64,000 bases of DNA from Baekduia soli (GCF_007970665.1 NZ_CP042430.1:3162001-3226000), one strand, 5' to 3'; counted from the stretch's first letter, positions 51,621 to 61,367 are shown. The notes: generated from the letters alone by a model not told the origin. A program made the numbers and translations.

Positions 51621-51914
51621 ACATGACCATCCTGGATGTTGGGTGCTGACGGGTAGGAGGCTGCTCGCGATGGGCGTCGAGCGCCATGGGCCGTTCGGAG
51701 GTCCGCCGGGGTGACGTGCGACCGACGATCGGCGGAGGGACGCGAGGCGGGCGGACCGATCGGCGCGCGCCAGAGGACGAGGAGCCCGCTGTTGGGCGGT
51801 CCGGCGATGACGCGCACGACGTCCCGTCGGGATCGCGCGTCGACGAGAGCGACGATCGCGCACACCGCGCGGACGTGCGGCGCCGCACGATGCTCCTCCG
51901 CCGGGGGTGGCCGG
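51621..51914. other. region without a recognisable gene
   Basis: Short Arg-rich frames on both strands, no ribosome sites. It probably represents remains of the same lost protease locus. Confidence 0.35.
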
Positions 51915-52385
51915 TCAGGGCTTGAAGATCATGAGTGCGAGGATGCCGAGCACGATCAGCGCCGACGTGTAGTTCGCGGCGCGCGAGACGCGATCGTCGA
52001 GGAGTTGCCGCAGCTTCGCGTCGAGCGGCCTACCGGTGGCAGCGAGGTCTGCGGCGTGGAGACGTGCGCGCTTGGGGCGCTGGCCTCCGTAGCCGCCGAG
52101 CGCGAGCGCCACGACGAAGAGCGCGAGGGCGGCCTGCACCCAGCCGGTGGAGAACCCGAAGCCGCTGAGGTGCACGAGCCACAGCCCGAATCCCAGCACG
52201 AGGATCATGCCGAGCGAGGCCAGCATCGCCCCAGCCCGTGCGATGCCGAGGATCGCGGTGATCTCGGCCGGGCTGCTGCGCCGGCGGGCAATCTCGAAGG
52301 GGGCGCCGGCGAGCACGATCCCCGAGGCGAACAGCAGCACGCCGAGGACGTGGCAGAACAGCGCGACCGTGTAGGTGGTGACCAC
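51915..52385 (-). CDS. DUF2269-type membrane protein
   Basis: 156 residues, four TM segments: YTVALFCHVLGVLLFASGIV, AGAMLASLGMILVLGFGLWL, WVQAALALFVVALALGGY and ALIVLGILALMIF. The N-terminal His within the first helix and the overall plan fit the DUF2269 family. It starts 15 bp after narK ends, so it is probably the last gene of the nitrate operon. Confidence 0.75.
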   Translation of the reverse strand: MVTTYTVALFCHVLGVLLFASGIVLAGAPFEIARRRSSPAEITAILGIARAGAMLASLGMILVLGFGLWLVHLSGFGFSTGWVQAALALFVVALALGGYGGQRPKRARLHAADLAATGRPLDAKLRQLLDDRVSRAANYTSALIVLGILALMIFKP

Positions 52386-52400
52386 CCGCAGGAGCGTACG

Positions 52401-53630
52401 TCAGCGCGCGTCGCCGCGGACCCTGCTGACGACCGACAGGGCGACCGCCGCGACCGCGGCGAGCAACAGGAACCCGATGGTGTAGCTGCCGGTCGCCGAC
52501 TTGACCATGGCCATCACCAGCGGTGGGAAGAACCCACCGAGGCCGCCGGCGGCACCGACGACGCCGGTGACGGCGCCGACCTGATCCGGAAACCACTGGG
52601 CGACGAGCTTGAACACGGCACCCGTGCCCAACCCGAGCACCACACCCAGCGTGAGGCACTCCGCCGTCAGCGGCACCATGTGCTTGTAGGAGAAGCCGAG
52701 CAGGACCGCCAGCACGCCGGTGGCGATGAAGGAGACACGCAGCACGTGCTTGGGGTCCAGGCGGTCGGCGAGCAGGCCGCCGACGGGGCGGCCGAGGACG
52801 GCCAGCAGCGCGAAACCGGCTGCGCGAGAGCCGGCGTCGATCTTGCTCAGGCCGTAGACGCCGACGAGCAGCTTGGGCAGGTAGAGGAACATCGCGACGA
52901 AGCCGCCGAAGGACAGGAAGTAGAAGAGCGTCAGCGCCCAGGCGCGAGCGGATGTCCGGAAGATGGCCAGTGGAGCGACGAGCGACACCCTGCCGGTGCG
53001 CGGGGCGGGCTTGGCGGCGTCGCGGGCCATGCTGGCGAAGATGACGGTGGCGACGACCAGCACGCCGGCGGCGACGATGAACGGGGCCTGGAGTCCGAGT
53101 GGCTTGGCGATGCGCGGGGCCGTGAGCGCGGCGAGGACGGTGCCGCCCATGCCCATGCCGTAGACCCCCAGGGCGAAGCCGCGGCGCTCGGGCGGGTACC
53201 AGCCGTTGACGAACACGACGCCGACCGCGAACGAGGCGCCGGCTACGCCGAGGAGCAGCCCGAGCGCGATGACGGTCGCCAGCGCGTCGTGCCAGACGGC
53301 GAGTGCTGCGACGGGCACGATGCTGAAGGCCATCAGGGCGCTGAAGACGCGCCGTCCGCCGTAGATGTCGGCGAGGATGCCGAGCGGAACGCGGAGGATC
53401 GAGCCGAGCAGGACCGGGACGGCAACCATCGCCGCGGTCTGGAACTCCGAGAGCTGCAGGTGCTTCTGCAGCGTGGGCGAGAGCGGCCCGATGATGCTCC
53501 AGGCGTAGAAGCAGGCGGTGAACGCGAACGTTGCGAGGATGAGGGCACGGGTGGCGTGTGCCGTCTCCGGGCGGGCGCGCGCGCCCGGAACCGAGCGGGC
53601 AGGGCGGACCTGGGAGGAGAGCGCGCACAT
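52401..53630 (-). CDS. narK: nitrate/nitrite transporter of the NarK family
   Basis: 409 residues, 12 TM segments. FAFTACFYAWSIIGPLSPTL is the NarK TM1, GILADIYGGRRVFS is motif A, and nitrate signatures GVAGASFAVGVVFVNGWYPP (first) and GVVGAAGGLGGFFPPLVMAM (second) are both present with their Gly-rich helices. It imports nitrate or exchanges it for nitrite, feeding NarG. It follows narI by 77 bp. Start at 53630 (ATG, preceded by GGGAGGAGAG) leaves about 30 residues before TM1. Confidence 0.9.
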   Translation of the reverse strand: MCALSSQVRPARSVPGARARPETAHATRALILATFAFTACFYAWSIIGPLSPTLQKHLQLSEFQTAAMVAVPVLLGSILRVPLGILADIYGGRRVFSALMAFSIVPVAALAVWHDALATVIALGLLLGVAGASFAVGVVFVNGWYPPERRGFALGVYGMGMGGTVLAALTAPRIAKPLGLQAPFIVAAGVLVVATVIFASMARDAAKPAPRTGRVSLVAPLAIFRTSARAWALTLFYFLSFGGFVAMFLYLPKLLVGVYGLSKIDAGSRAAGFALLAVLGRPVGGLLADRLDPKHVLRVSFIATGVLAVLLGFSYKHMVPLTAECLTLGVVLGLGTGAVFKLVAQWFPDQVGAVTGVVGAAGGLGGFFPPLVMAMVKSATGSYTIGFLLLAAVAAVALSVVSRVRGDAR

Positions 53631-53707
53631 GCGGGGATCGTCGTCGGTGCCGGGGCGCCCCGACGACGGTGCCCGCCACGGGACCTGGTCAGTGCTTTTC
53701 CGCAGTC

Positions 53708-54409
53708 TCAGCGGCTGCGCACCCCCGCGTAGCGACGGCGATAGAGGATCCACGGGCGGCCGAGGTATTGCAGCGGGATCGACCAGACGTGCACGAGGCG
53801 GCTGAAGGGGAACAGCGCCCAGAACGACCAGGCGATGATGGCGTGCACCTGGTAGATCGTCCTGGCGTGCACGGCGGCGGAGACGTCGGGGTCCAGATAG
53901 AACAGCGAGCGCCACCAAGGGGCAATCGACTCGCGGTAGTCGTAGGGATGGCTGGTGAGCAGATTGTCGCCGAAGGTCATGAAGCAGCCGACGGCGATCA
54001 GCACCGTGAGCAGCAGGTATGTGAGGAGATCGGTGCGCGACGTGGTGCGCCTGACGCGAGGATTGGTCGCGCGGCGATAGACCAGGCCGGCCAGCCCGAC
54101 CACGCAGACGGCGCCGGCGACACCACCCGCGACGGCGGAGAACCAGCGATACAGGTTCTCGGAGATCCCGACCGCGTCGGTCAGCGACTTGGGGATCAAC
54201 AGGCCCACGACGTGTCCGCCGATCGCCGCGAGCGCGCCGTAGTGGAAGGCGGGGCTGGCCCAACCCAGGATCTTGCGTTCCAGCAGCTGGGTCGAGCCGC
54301 TGGTCCACCCGAGTTGGTCGGTGCGGTAGCGCCACCAGTGCCCGACGACGAACGCCGCGGCCGCGGCGTAGGGGAAGATGATCCACAGCAGGATCGCGCC
54401 GGCGCTCAT
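53708..54409 (-). CDS. narI: respiratory nitrate reductase, gamma subunit (cytochrome b)
   Basis: 233 residues, five TM segments. Candidate haem-ligand His: FHYGALAAIGGHVVGLLIP (TM2) and VHAIIAWSFWALFPFSRLVH (late TM), the normal NarI arrangement for two b haems. It takes electrons from quinol and passes them to NarH. Its ATG overlaps the end of narJ by 4 bp. Confidence 0.93.
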   Translation of the reverse strand: MSAGAILLWIIFPYAAAAAFVVGHWWRYRTDQLGWTSGSTQLLERKILGWASPAFHYGALAAIGGHVVGLLIPKSLTDAVGISENLYRWFSAVAGGVAGAVCVVGLAGLVYRRATNPRVRRTTSRTDLLTYLLLTVLIAVGCFMTFGDNLLTSHPYDYRESIAPWWRSLFYLDPDVSAAVHARTIYQVHAIIAWSFWALFPFSRLVHVWSIPLQYLGRPWILYRRRYAGVRSR

Positions 54410-55032
54410 CTCCGGCTCCCGATCGGCATCACCTCGGGTGGCGCGAACGGCTCGAGGCCGACCGTCTCCTGCGGCGGCCCGTCGGCGGCGAGTCGCACAA
54501 GCGCCTCATGATCCTCGACGCGCAGCGACGGCAGCCCGGCGACCAGCGCGTCCAGGACATGGGCGTAGGGGTTGTCGGTGCGATGCAGTGCACCGCGCAG
54601 GAGCTCCAGCGCGGGCCGGTGTTCGGCGAGCACGGCCTCGCCGTATCCCTCGGGGGCCAGCGCGGCGAACGCGAGCATGACCGCCAGGTGGTCGGGCAGC
54701 TCACCGTCGGCCGCCGGCAGCCCGGCCTCGCGATACAGCCGCTTGAGGCGCAGCAACGCGACGCCGCGGCGGCGCGTGTCGCCGTGCTCGTAGTAGGTGA
54801 GGTGGGGGGTGATCTGGCGGCGCAGATCGAACGTCGCGACGTAGCGCACGCGGGGGTCCGTGCCGTCCTCGACCGCCTCCAAGAACCGCTTGAGGGCGTC
54901 GCGCGCGTCACTCGGCGGCAGCTCGTCGATCTCCCCAGGCGCCAGCTCGAGCCGGTCGTCGGGGTAGCGCAGCAGGTAGGACAGCAGCGCGTAGGGCGGC
55001 GGCCGGCGGCGGGTTCGCGAGCGCTTGATCAC
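54406..55032 (-). CDS. narJ: nitrate reductase assembly chaperone
   Basis: 208 residues. The NarJ/TorD pattern is visible: YALLSYLLRYPDDRLELAPG at the N-terminus, TFDLRRQITPHLTYYEHGDT (about 70-90) and LPDHLAVMLAFAALAPEGYG. It guards molybdenum-cofactor insertion into NarG and membrane docking. Overlaps both neighbours by 4 bp (narH and narI), a tightly coupled operon. Confidence 0.92.
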   Translation of the reverse strand: MIKRSRTRRRPPPYALLSYLLRYPDDRLELAPGEIDELPPSDARDALKRFLEAVEDGTDPRVRYVATFDLRRQITPHLTYYEHGDTRRRGVALLRLKRLYREAGLPAADGELPDHLAVMLAFAALAPEGYGEAVLAEHRPALELLRGALHRTDNPYAHVLDALVAGLPSLRVEDHEALVRLAADGPPQETVGLEPFAPPEVMPIGSRR

Positions 55033-56588
55033 GGCCTGCTCTTCAGGATCTTGATCAGGTCGAAGTCGTCGTCGCCGCGGGTCGCGACGATCGGTGAGGA
55101 GCTGTCGGGGCGACGCTCGACGGCGCCGCAGTTGCCCGGGCCGCCGGTGAAGTCCAGGCTACATCCGTCCCCGTCGCGCATGAGCTCGGCGCCCTGCTCC
55201 GTGTGGGCCTGGGGGATGACGTAGCGGTCTTCGTAGTTGGCGATCGCCAGCAACCGGTACATCCGCTCGAGCTCGGGGCCGGTCATCGCGACCGCCTGTG
55301 GGAGCGTGTCGTCGGTCTGGCCGAGGACCTCGCGCTTGCGCATGTAGGCGCGCATCGCGGCCAGGCGGTGCAGGACGCCGCGGATGACCTCGGTGTCGCC
55401 GGCGCTGAGCAGGTTGGCGAGATACTGCTGGGGGATGCGCAGGTGGTCGATCGCGCCGAAGATGTCGTCGGGGTCGGCTTCGTAGCCGTCCTGCTCGAGC
55501 GTCGAGACGACCGGCGACAGGGGAGGCACGTACCAGACCATCGGCATCGTGCGGAACTCCGGGTGCAGCGGCAGCGCCACGCGCCAGCGGACGGCCAGGT
55601 CGTAGACCGGCGATCGGCGTGCGTGCTCCAGCCAGTCCTCGGGGATGCCATCGGCGCGCGCCGCGGCGCACACCTCGGGGTCGTTGGGGTCCAGGAACAC
55701 GCTCAGCTGGCTATCGAGCAGGTCGCGCTCGTCGGGGACTGACGCGGCCTCCTCGATGCGGTCGGCGTCATAGAGCACGAGGCCGAGGTAGCGGATGCGC
55801 CCAACGCACGTCTCCGAGCAGATCGTCGGCTGGCCGACCTCGATTCGTGGGAAGCACATGGTGCACTTCTCGGCCTTGCCGGTGGAGTGGTTGAAGTACA
55901 CCTTCTTGTACGGGCAGCCCGAGACGCAGTAGCGCCAGCCACGGCAACGGTCCTGGTCGACCAGGACGATGCCGTCCTCCTCGCGCTTGTACATCGCCCC
56001 CGACGGGCACGATGCGACGCACGACGGGTTCAGGCAGTGCTCGCAGATCCTGGGCAGGAAGAACATGAACGCCTGCTCGTAGGTCATGCGGACCTGCTCC
56101 TGCATGTCTGCCAGCAGCGGGTCGCTCATGGCGGTCTTCGGGCCGCCGGCCAGGCCCTCGTCCCAATTGGGCCCCCATGTGACGTCGGTGGGCTTGCCGG
56201 TCAGCTGCGAGTGCGGGCGTGCCGTGGGGTCGATGTCTGACAGCGGAGCGTTGACCAGCGTCTCGTAGTCATAGGTCCAGGGCTCGTAGTAGTCGTCGAT
56301 GAGCGGCAGGTCGGGGTTGGCGAAGATCGACGCGAGCTTCTTGATCCTGCCGCCGCCCTTGAGGCGCAGCCGGCCCTTCTTGTCCAGGGTCCAGCCGCCG
56401 TTGTAGTGCTCCTGATCCGACCAGCGCTTGGGATAGCCCAGCCCAGGCTTGGTCTCGACGTTGTTGAACCACACGTACTCGGTGCCGGGCCGGTTGGTCC
56501 AGACCTGCTTGCAGGTCACCGAACACGTATGGCAGCCGATGCACTTGTCAAGGTTCATGACCATCGACATCTGGGAACGAACACGCAT
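55029..56588 (-). CDS. narH: respiratory nitrate reductase, beta subunit (Fe-S)
   Basis: 519 residues. Four Cys groups are complete: CIGCHTCSVTCKQVW, CEHCLNPSCVASCPSG, CRGWRYCVSGCPYKKVYFN (Trp in place of one Cys, as in the 3Fe-4S site of NarH) and KCTMCFPRIEVGQPTICSET. It carries electrons from NarI to NarG. The start ATG overlaps the last base of the narG stop. Confidence 0.94.
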   Translation of the reverse strand: MRVRSQMSMVMNLDKCIGCHTCSVTCKQVWTNRPGTEYVWFNNVETKPGLGYPKRWSDQEHYNGGWTLDKKGRLRLKGGGRIKKLASIFANPDLPLIDDYYEPWTYDYETLVNAPLSDIDPTARPHSQLTGKPTDVTWGPNWDEGLAGGPKTAMSDPLLADMQEQVRMTYEQAFMFFLPRICEHCLNPSCVASCPSGAMYKREEDGIVLVDQDRCRGWRYCVSGCPYKKVYFNHSTGKAEKCTMCFPRIEVGQPTICSETCVGRIRYLGLVLYDADRIEEAASVPDERDLLDSQLSVFLDPNDPEVCAAARADGIPEDWLEHARRSPVYDLAVRWRVALPLHPEFRTMPMVWYVPPLSPVVSTLEQDGYEADPDDIFGAIDHLRIPQQYLANLLSAGDTEVIRGVLHRLAAMRAYMRKREVLGQTDDTLPQAVAMTGPELERMYRLLAIANYEDRYVIPQAHTEQGAELMRDGDGCSLDFTGGPGNCGAVERRPDSSSPIVATRGDDDFDLIKILKSRP

Positions 56589-59500
56589 CAGAACGTCACC
56601 TCCGCGGTCCGCTTGCGAATGATCGCGACCGAGTCGCGATTGGCACCGGTCGGGCCGTAGTAGTTCTGGCCCCAGGACAGCTGCCCATATGCGCCGATCA
56701 TGTGCGTCGGCTTCATCGTGATCGTCGTCAGCGAGTTCTCGGTCCCACCTCGGGTGCCGGTGATCTCGCTGCGCGGCGTGTTGATGTGGCGATCCTTGGA
56801 GTGGTAGAGCAGGCACATACCGCGCGGCACGCGATGTGAGACGACGGCGCGGGTCGCCACGACGCCGTTGCGGTTGTAGGCCTCGATCCAGTCGTTGTCG
56901 CCCACACCGATCGCGGCCGCGTCCTCGGGGCTCATCCAGATCCCCGACCCGCCGCGAAACAGGGTCAGCATGTGCAGGTTGTCCTGGTACTCGGAGTGGA
57001 TCGACCATTTCGAGTGCGGCGTGATGTAGCGCAGCTGGATCTCGGGGATCCCGTCGCGCACGACGGGCCTGCCGCCCTCCAGCATCCGCCGGAAGTCCAG
57101 CGGGGGCCGGTAGGCGGGCAGTGCCTCGCCGTACTCCAGCATCCACTCGTGGTCGAGGTAGCAGTGCATCCGCCCCGACAACGTGTGCCACGGCTTGTGG
57201 CGCTCCACGTTGATCGTGAACGCCGCATAGGAGCGCCCCGCCTCGTCGATGCCCGACCACTCCGGTGACGTGATCACCCGCCGCGGCTGAACCTGCGTGT
57301 CCTGGAAGGTGATGCGCGCCTCCTCCGAGCGCTCGGCGAGATCGGCGAGCGGCACACCGCAGCGTTCCTGAAGCGACCGGAAGCCCTCGGTCGCGATCCG
57401 CCCGTTCGTTACCCCGGACAGGGCGAGCATCGCCTCGGCGACCTGCTGCGGACGCTCCAGCGACGGGCGGCCGTTGGCCGCGATGCCGTTCTTGGCCGCC
57501 AGCCAAGCGACCTCCTCGACCGGCTTCCAGCTCGCGCTCTTGACCGTGGAGCCGAGCGCCTCCATCAGCGGTCCGAGCGAGACGAACTGTTCCGCGATGG
57601 CGGCGTAGTCCCGCTCGATGATCTGCAGGTTGGGCATCGACACCCCGGGCACCGGCTCGCACTCGCCGGCGCGCCAGTCCAGCGCGCGGCCGCCGGGCTG
57701 AGCGAGCTCGCCCGGCGTGTCATGCGCGATCGGGCTCGCGACCAGGTCGCGGCGGGTCCCGAGGTGGTCGGCGGCAAGCGTCGAGAAGGCCTCGCTGATC
57801 GCCTTGAACGCGTCCCAGTCCGATCGGCACTCCCACGGTGGCGGCACCGCCTGGTTGAACGAGTGCACGAACGGGTGCATATCGGTCATCGACAGGTCGT
57901 ACTTCTCGTACCACGTCGCGGCGGGAAGGACGACGTCGGAGTAGATCCCCGTCGTCGTCATCCGGAAGTCGATGCTGACCAACAGGTCCAACTTGCCACG
58001 CGGCGCATCCGTCGAGACCGTGACCCCACCCGGCTGATCGTCGCCGGTCAGCTCGTCCGCCATCACCGCGTCCTTCTCGGCGCCGAGCAGATGGCGCAGG
58101 AAGTACTCCTGCCCCTTGCCCGACGAGCCCAGCAGGTTCGAGCGCCATACGAAGAACACCCGTGGCCAACTCGCCGGCGCGCTTGGATCGTCGATCGCGA
58201 ACCGCAGGCGCCCGCTCTTCAGCTCTTGCACGACGTGGGCCACCGGGTCGGTCCCGGACGCCTGCGCCTCGTCGGCGAGATCAAGCGGATTGCGCCCAAA
58301 GGTCGGCAGGCCGGGCATCCACCCCAGGCGCACCGCCTTGGCATGGGCGTCGATGGCGGTCTGACCGTCGAAGACGCCGCGTGCGAGCGGGCTGGCGAAC
58401 TGCTCGAGGCGGAAGCGGTCATAGCGCCACTGCTCGGTGTGCGTGTAGTACCACGAGGTGCCCTGCCCCTGGCGCGGCGGGCGTCGCCAGTCCAAGGCTC
58501 CGGCGATCGTCTGCCAGCCCGCGAGCGTGCGGATCTTCTCCTGGCCGACATAGTGCGCCCAGCCGCCCCCGTTGACGCCCACGCACCCGCACAGGACGAG
58601 CAGCGCGATAAACGCCCGGTAGGTCTCGTCGGAGTGAAACCAGTGGTTGGTCCCCGCGCCCATGCAGATCATCGACCGGCCGCCGGAGACCTCGGCGTTG
58701 CGCGCGAACTCCCTGGCGACCTTCGTCGCCATCCGTCGGTCGACGCCGGTGATCGCCTCCTGCCATGCCGGCGTGTACGGCAACGACGCATCGTCGTAGC
58801 CCTGCGGCCAATCACCGGGCAGCCCGTCGCGCGCCACTCCGTAGGTCGCGAGCATCAGGTCCAGCACCGTCGTGACGAGCATCTCGCCGACGCGCATCGC
58901 CGGCACGCCGCGACGCATCACGCCGCCGCCCTCGGTCTCGCCGATGTCAAACCGCGGCAGGTCGATCGCAACCACGTCGGCATCGGATCGGTCGTGCAGC
59001 GACAGGACCGGCTCGATCCCGTCCAGCAGCAGGTTCCAGCGCCCCTTGCCCTCCTCGCCCCAGCGAAACCCCGCGGACCCGTTGGGGACCGCCGGCCGGC
59101 CGGTGCGGTCATCCAGGACGCAGGTCTTGAACTGCGTGTTCTTCCCGCCCTCACCGATGTCGGCCGCGGTCAGAAACCGATCGGTGACGTAGGCGCCGTC
59201 GCGCTGGCGCAGCGTCACCAGCAGCGGCAGATCGCTGTAGCTGCGCGCGTACTCCTCGAACCGCGGCACGCGGCGCTTGACCCAGAACTCGCTCAGGATG
59301 ACGTGGCCCATGGCCATGGCCAGCGCGCCGTCGGTGCCGGGCTGCGCGGGCAGCCAGTCATCGGCGAACTTCACGTGGTCGGAGTAGTCCGGCGATACGA
59401 CGACGACCTTCTGGCCCCGATAGCGCGCCTCGGTCATGAAGTGCGCGTCCGGCGTGCGCGTCATCGGCAGGTTCGTGCCCCAGATCATCAGGTAGGAGGC

Positions 59501-60250
59501 GTCCCACCAGTCTGCGGACTCCGGCACGTCGGTCTGGTCGCCGAAGACCTGCGGCGACGCTGCGGGCAGATCCGCGTACCAGTCATAGAAGCTCAGCATC
59601 CCGGCGCCGATCAGGCCCAGGAAGCGACTGCCCGCCGCGAACGACACCGGCGACATCGCCGGGATGGGCGTGAAGCCCGTGACTCGGTCCGGACCGTGCT
59701 CCTTGATCGTCTGCACCGTCGCCGCCGCGACGAGCTCGGTCACCTCCTCCCACGTCGCGCGCACGAACCCGCCGCGCCCGCGCTGGGCCTTGTGCGAGCC
59801 GTCGGCGGCGATCTGCGCCCACGCCGCCACGGGATCCGCGCCGCCCGCGCGCGCCTCGCGCCAGCGCTCCAGCAGCCCGCCACGCACGAGTGGGTGCTTG
59901 AGCCGCGCCGGCGAGTACGTGTACCACGAGAACGACGCCCCGCGAGGGCACCCGCGGGGCTCGTGATCCGGCCGATCGGGGTCGGTGCGCGGGTAGTCTG
60001 TCGCCTGGGTCTCCCACGTGATCAGCCCGTCCTTGACGTAGACGTTCCACGAGCAGGAGCCGGTGCAGTTCACGCCATGCGTCGAGCGCACGATCTTGTC
60101 GTGGCTCCAGCGATCCCGGTAGAACGCCTCCGACCGCCGATGGCGATCGATCAGCATGCTCCAGCCCTCCGCGTTGGCCGTCCCCCGGCGGAAGTACTCG
60201 TGCGCACGCGTCATCAGCGGACCGGCGGACTGCTGGTCGGAGAACGGCAT
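56588..60250 (-). CDS. narG: respiratory nitrate reductase, alpha subunit (Mo-bisMGD)
   Basis: 1220 residues, full length. FS0 cluster ligands: His58, Cys62, Cys66 in THGVNCTGSCSWN and Cys101 in RGCPRGAS. The Mo-coordinating Asp lies in YADLPAASPQVFGDQTDVPE. MGD-binding regions include ASYLMIWGTNLPMTR, GAGTNHWFH and VFFVWRSNLLGSSGKG. There is no Tat RR leader, as in classical cytoplasm-facing NarG. It heads narGHJI. Only 52 bp separate it from a divergent gene, which must hold both promoters; I see no clear FNR-type site. Confidence 0.95.
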   Translation of the reverse strand: MPFSDQQSAGPLMTRAHEYFRRGTANAEGWSMLIDRHRRSEAFYRDRWSHDKIVRSTHGVNCTGSCSWNVYVKDGLITWETQATDYPRTDPDRPDHEPRGCPRGASFSWYTYSPARLKHPLVRGGLLERWREARAGGADPVAAWAQIAADGSHKAQRGRGGFVRATWEEVTELVAAATVQTIKEHGPDRVTGFTPIPAMSPVSFAAGSRFLGLIGAGMLSFYDWYADLPAASPQVFGDQTDVPESADWWDASYLMIWGTNLPMTRTPDAHFMTEARYRGQKVVVVSPDYSDHVKFADDWLPAQPGTDGALAMAMGHVILSEFWVKRRVPRFEEYARSYSDLPLLVTLRQRDGAYVTDRFLTAADIGEGGKNTQFKTCVLDDRTGRPAVPNGSAGFRWGEEGKGRWNLLLDGIEPVLSLHDRSDADVVAIDLPRFDIGETEGGGVMRRGVPAMRVGEMLVTTVLDLMLATYGVARDGLPGDWPQGYDDASLPYTPAWQEAITGVDRRMATKVAREFARNAEVSGGRSMICMGAGTNHWFHSDETYRAFIALLVLCGCVGVNGGGWAHYVGQEKIRTLAGWQTIAGALDWRRPPRQGQGTSWYYTHTEQWRYDRFRLEQFASPLARGVFDGQTAIDAHAKAVRLGWMPGLPTFGRNPLDLADEAQASGTDPVAHVVQELKSGRLRFAIDDPSAPASWPRVFFVWRSNLLGSSGKGQEYFLRHLLGAEKDAVMADELTGDDQPGGVTVSTDAPRGKLDLLVSIDFRMTTTGIYSDVVLPAATWYEKYDLSMTDMHPFVHSFNQAVPPPWECRSDWDAFKAISEAFSTLAADHLGTRRDLVASPIAHDTPGELAQPGGRALDWRAGECEPVPGVSMPNLQIIERDYAAIAEQFVSLGPLMEALGSTVKSASWKPVEEVAWLAAKNGIAANGRPSLERPQQVAEAMLALSGVTNGRIATEGFRSLQERCGVPLADLAERSEEARITFQDTQVQPRRVITSPEWSGIDEAGRSYAAFTINVERHKPWHTLSGRMHCYLDHEWMLEYGEALPAYRPPLDFRRMLEGGRPVVRDGIPEIQLRYITPHSKWSIHSEYQDNLHMLTLFRGGSGIWMSPEDAAAIGVGDNDWIEAYNRNGVVATRAVVSHRVPRGMCLLYHSKDRHINTPRSEITGTRGGTENSLTTITMKPTHMIGAYGQLSWGQNYYGPTGANRDSVAIIRKRTAEVTF

Positions 60251-60302
60251 CGCGCCATCATGCTCCTATGGCGACTTCCGAACAACCGCGCGAGATACGC
60301 CC

Positions 60303-60869
60303 GTGACGGTTCAGCCGGATCGCTTGACCATCCCGACCTGTATGGGCTGCGGCGCGATGGGTCGTGCGGCACGGTGCGACGGCGAATGCTCCGAGCACCG
60401 TCTCGATCTTGTCTCCGCCGACGACTTCGATGCCGTCTGCGACGCAGGCCGTGTCGCCCACGCGACCATTGTCCGGCTCGACGCCGTTCGTCGTCGCCTC
60501 GCAGAGACACCATCTGATGAACAGGTCTGCGAGGAGGCCTATCGCCAGCTCCGTGAGGCTGCGGCCGCAACGCTCGCAGGGCTCACGCCGCACGCCCTGG
60601 CCGATGGGGACGGCCCCTCCGTGCGGACGGGCTGGTGGTGCGCAACGTGCGGCAACGTGGACGCGCCCGAACCGTGCCTCGGCATCTGCATCTGGCGCGC
60701 GACCGAGTGGGTCAACCTCGACGTCTACGCCGCCGAAGACCGCCGGACCATCTCGGACAGGCGCCACGCGGACGCTTTGGTCAAGCTCGCCAGGGACGTC
60801 CTCGCCGTGACGCCGCGGCGAGGGCGCTACCTCGACAACTGGCGAGCGCTGCAGATCAGGCTCGGTTGA
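60303..60869 (+). CDS. Cys-rich hypothetical protein divergent from narG
   Basis: 188 residues from a GTG at 60303. Cys pairs resembling a zinc ribbon: PTCMGCGAMG with ARCDGECSEH near the N-terminus, and WWCATCGNVDAPEPCLGICI (about residues 112-131). The part between is helical and acidic. No TM and no known domain I can name. Sharing a 52-bp divergent region with narG suggests common control and perhaps a role in metal or cofactor handling for nitrate reduction (inference). Confidence 0.65.
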   Translation: MTVQPDRLTIPTCMGCGAMGRAARCDGECSEHRLDLVSADDFDAVCDAGRVAHATIVRLDAVRRRLAETPSDEQVCEEAYRQLREAAAATLAGLTPHALADGDGPSVRTGWWCATCGNVDAPEPCLGICIWRATEWVNLDVYAAEDRRTISDRRHADALVKLARDVLAVTPRRGRYLDNWRALQIRLG

Positions 60870-61323
60870 GCTGCGCGACCTAGGAGCGCCGGGACGAGCA
60901 CGAGCTCCACCGGCCGATCGGCCCACCCAGGGCCGGGGGGTGTCGGCCGGAAGCTGCTTCTGTATGTCCAAGGCGTCACGGTGCGGGACGACGCTGTCTG
61001 TCTTCCGAGCTGGAGCACGCGACAGGGACGGCGCCGGCTCGTGAGGACGACGCCGCGCTCGGCGCCCTCGAGGGACCGCTTCGGCAGGGCCTCGACGGTC
61101 TGCTCACGGCGCGCCCGGAGCCTGCCGCTGCGCACGAGCTTCGTCGCATCCGTCTCCAGCAGCCGATCCCGGAGCGGCGGCCGGCGTGCTGCGCGCAGGA
61201 GCGCTGGTGCCGGAACTCCGGGGCGCGCTGGGGAGGGCTCACCATGAAACGGCCTTCCCACGAGGCAGCTCTCTGTGGTTCGAACCTGGACAGATGATGC
61301 GGGTTTCCAGGTCCTTCGTGAAG
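60870..61323. other. region without a recognisable gene, left of the attachment scar
   Basis: Several Arg/Ser-rich frames on both strands, none with a ribosome site or motif. Its GC content is chromosome-like, in contrast to the DNA right of 61,368. Probably decayed chromosomal DNA downstream of the original tRNA-Cys gene. Confidence 0.4.
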
Positions 61324-61367
61324 AGGCGCCGACCAGAATCGAACTGGTGTACACGGCTTTGCAGGCC
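61324..61367 (-). mobile_element. 3' half of tRNA-Cys, probable attachment-site scar
   Basis: On the minus strand these 44 nt run from the anticodon stem GGCCTGCAAAGCC (anticodon GCA) through a paired T arm (ACCAG, TTCGATT, CTGGT) to the acceptor strand CGGCGCC and discriminator T. Upstream (61,368 on) the D arm and 5' acceptor strand are absent: the sequence changes abruptly. This is what integration at a tRNA 3' end leaves on the side away from the intact gene. By this reading the element lies to the right and the intact tRNA-Cys beyond the window. Confidence 0.7.

Noticed and set aside
51602-51865. Minus-strand ORF beginning MCAIVALVDARSRRDV
   Set aside because: The first 35 residues look protein-like but no ribosome site or family is visible and the rest is Arg/Ser/Pro-rich; overlaps the PDZ relic in another frame.
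61262-61300. GGTTCGAACC, a T-arm-like sequence that might belong to a second tRNA remnant
   Set aside because: The flanking bases do not pair as a T stem and no anticodon arm or acceptor strand can be built.
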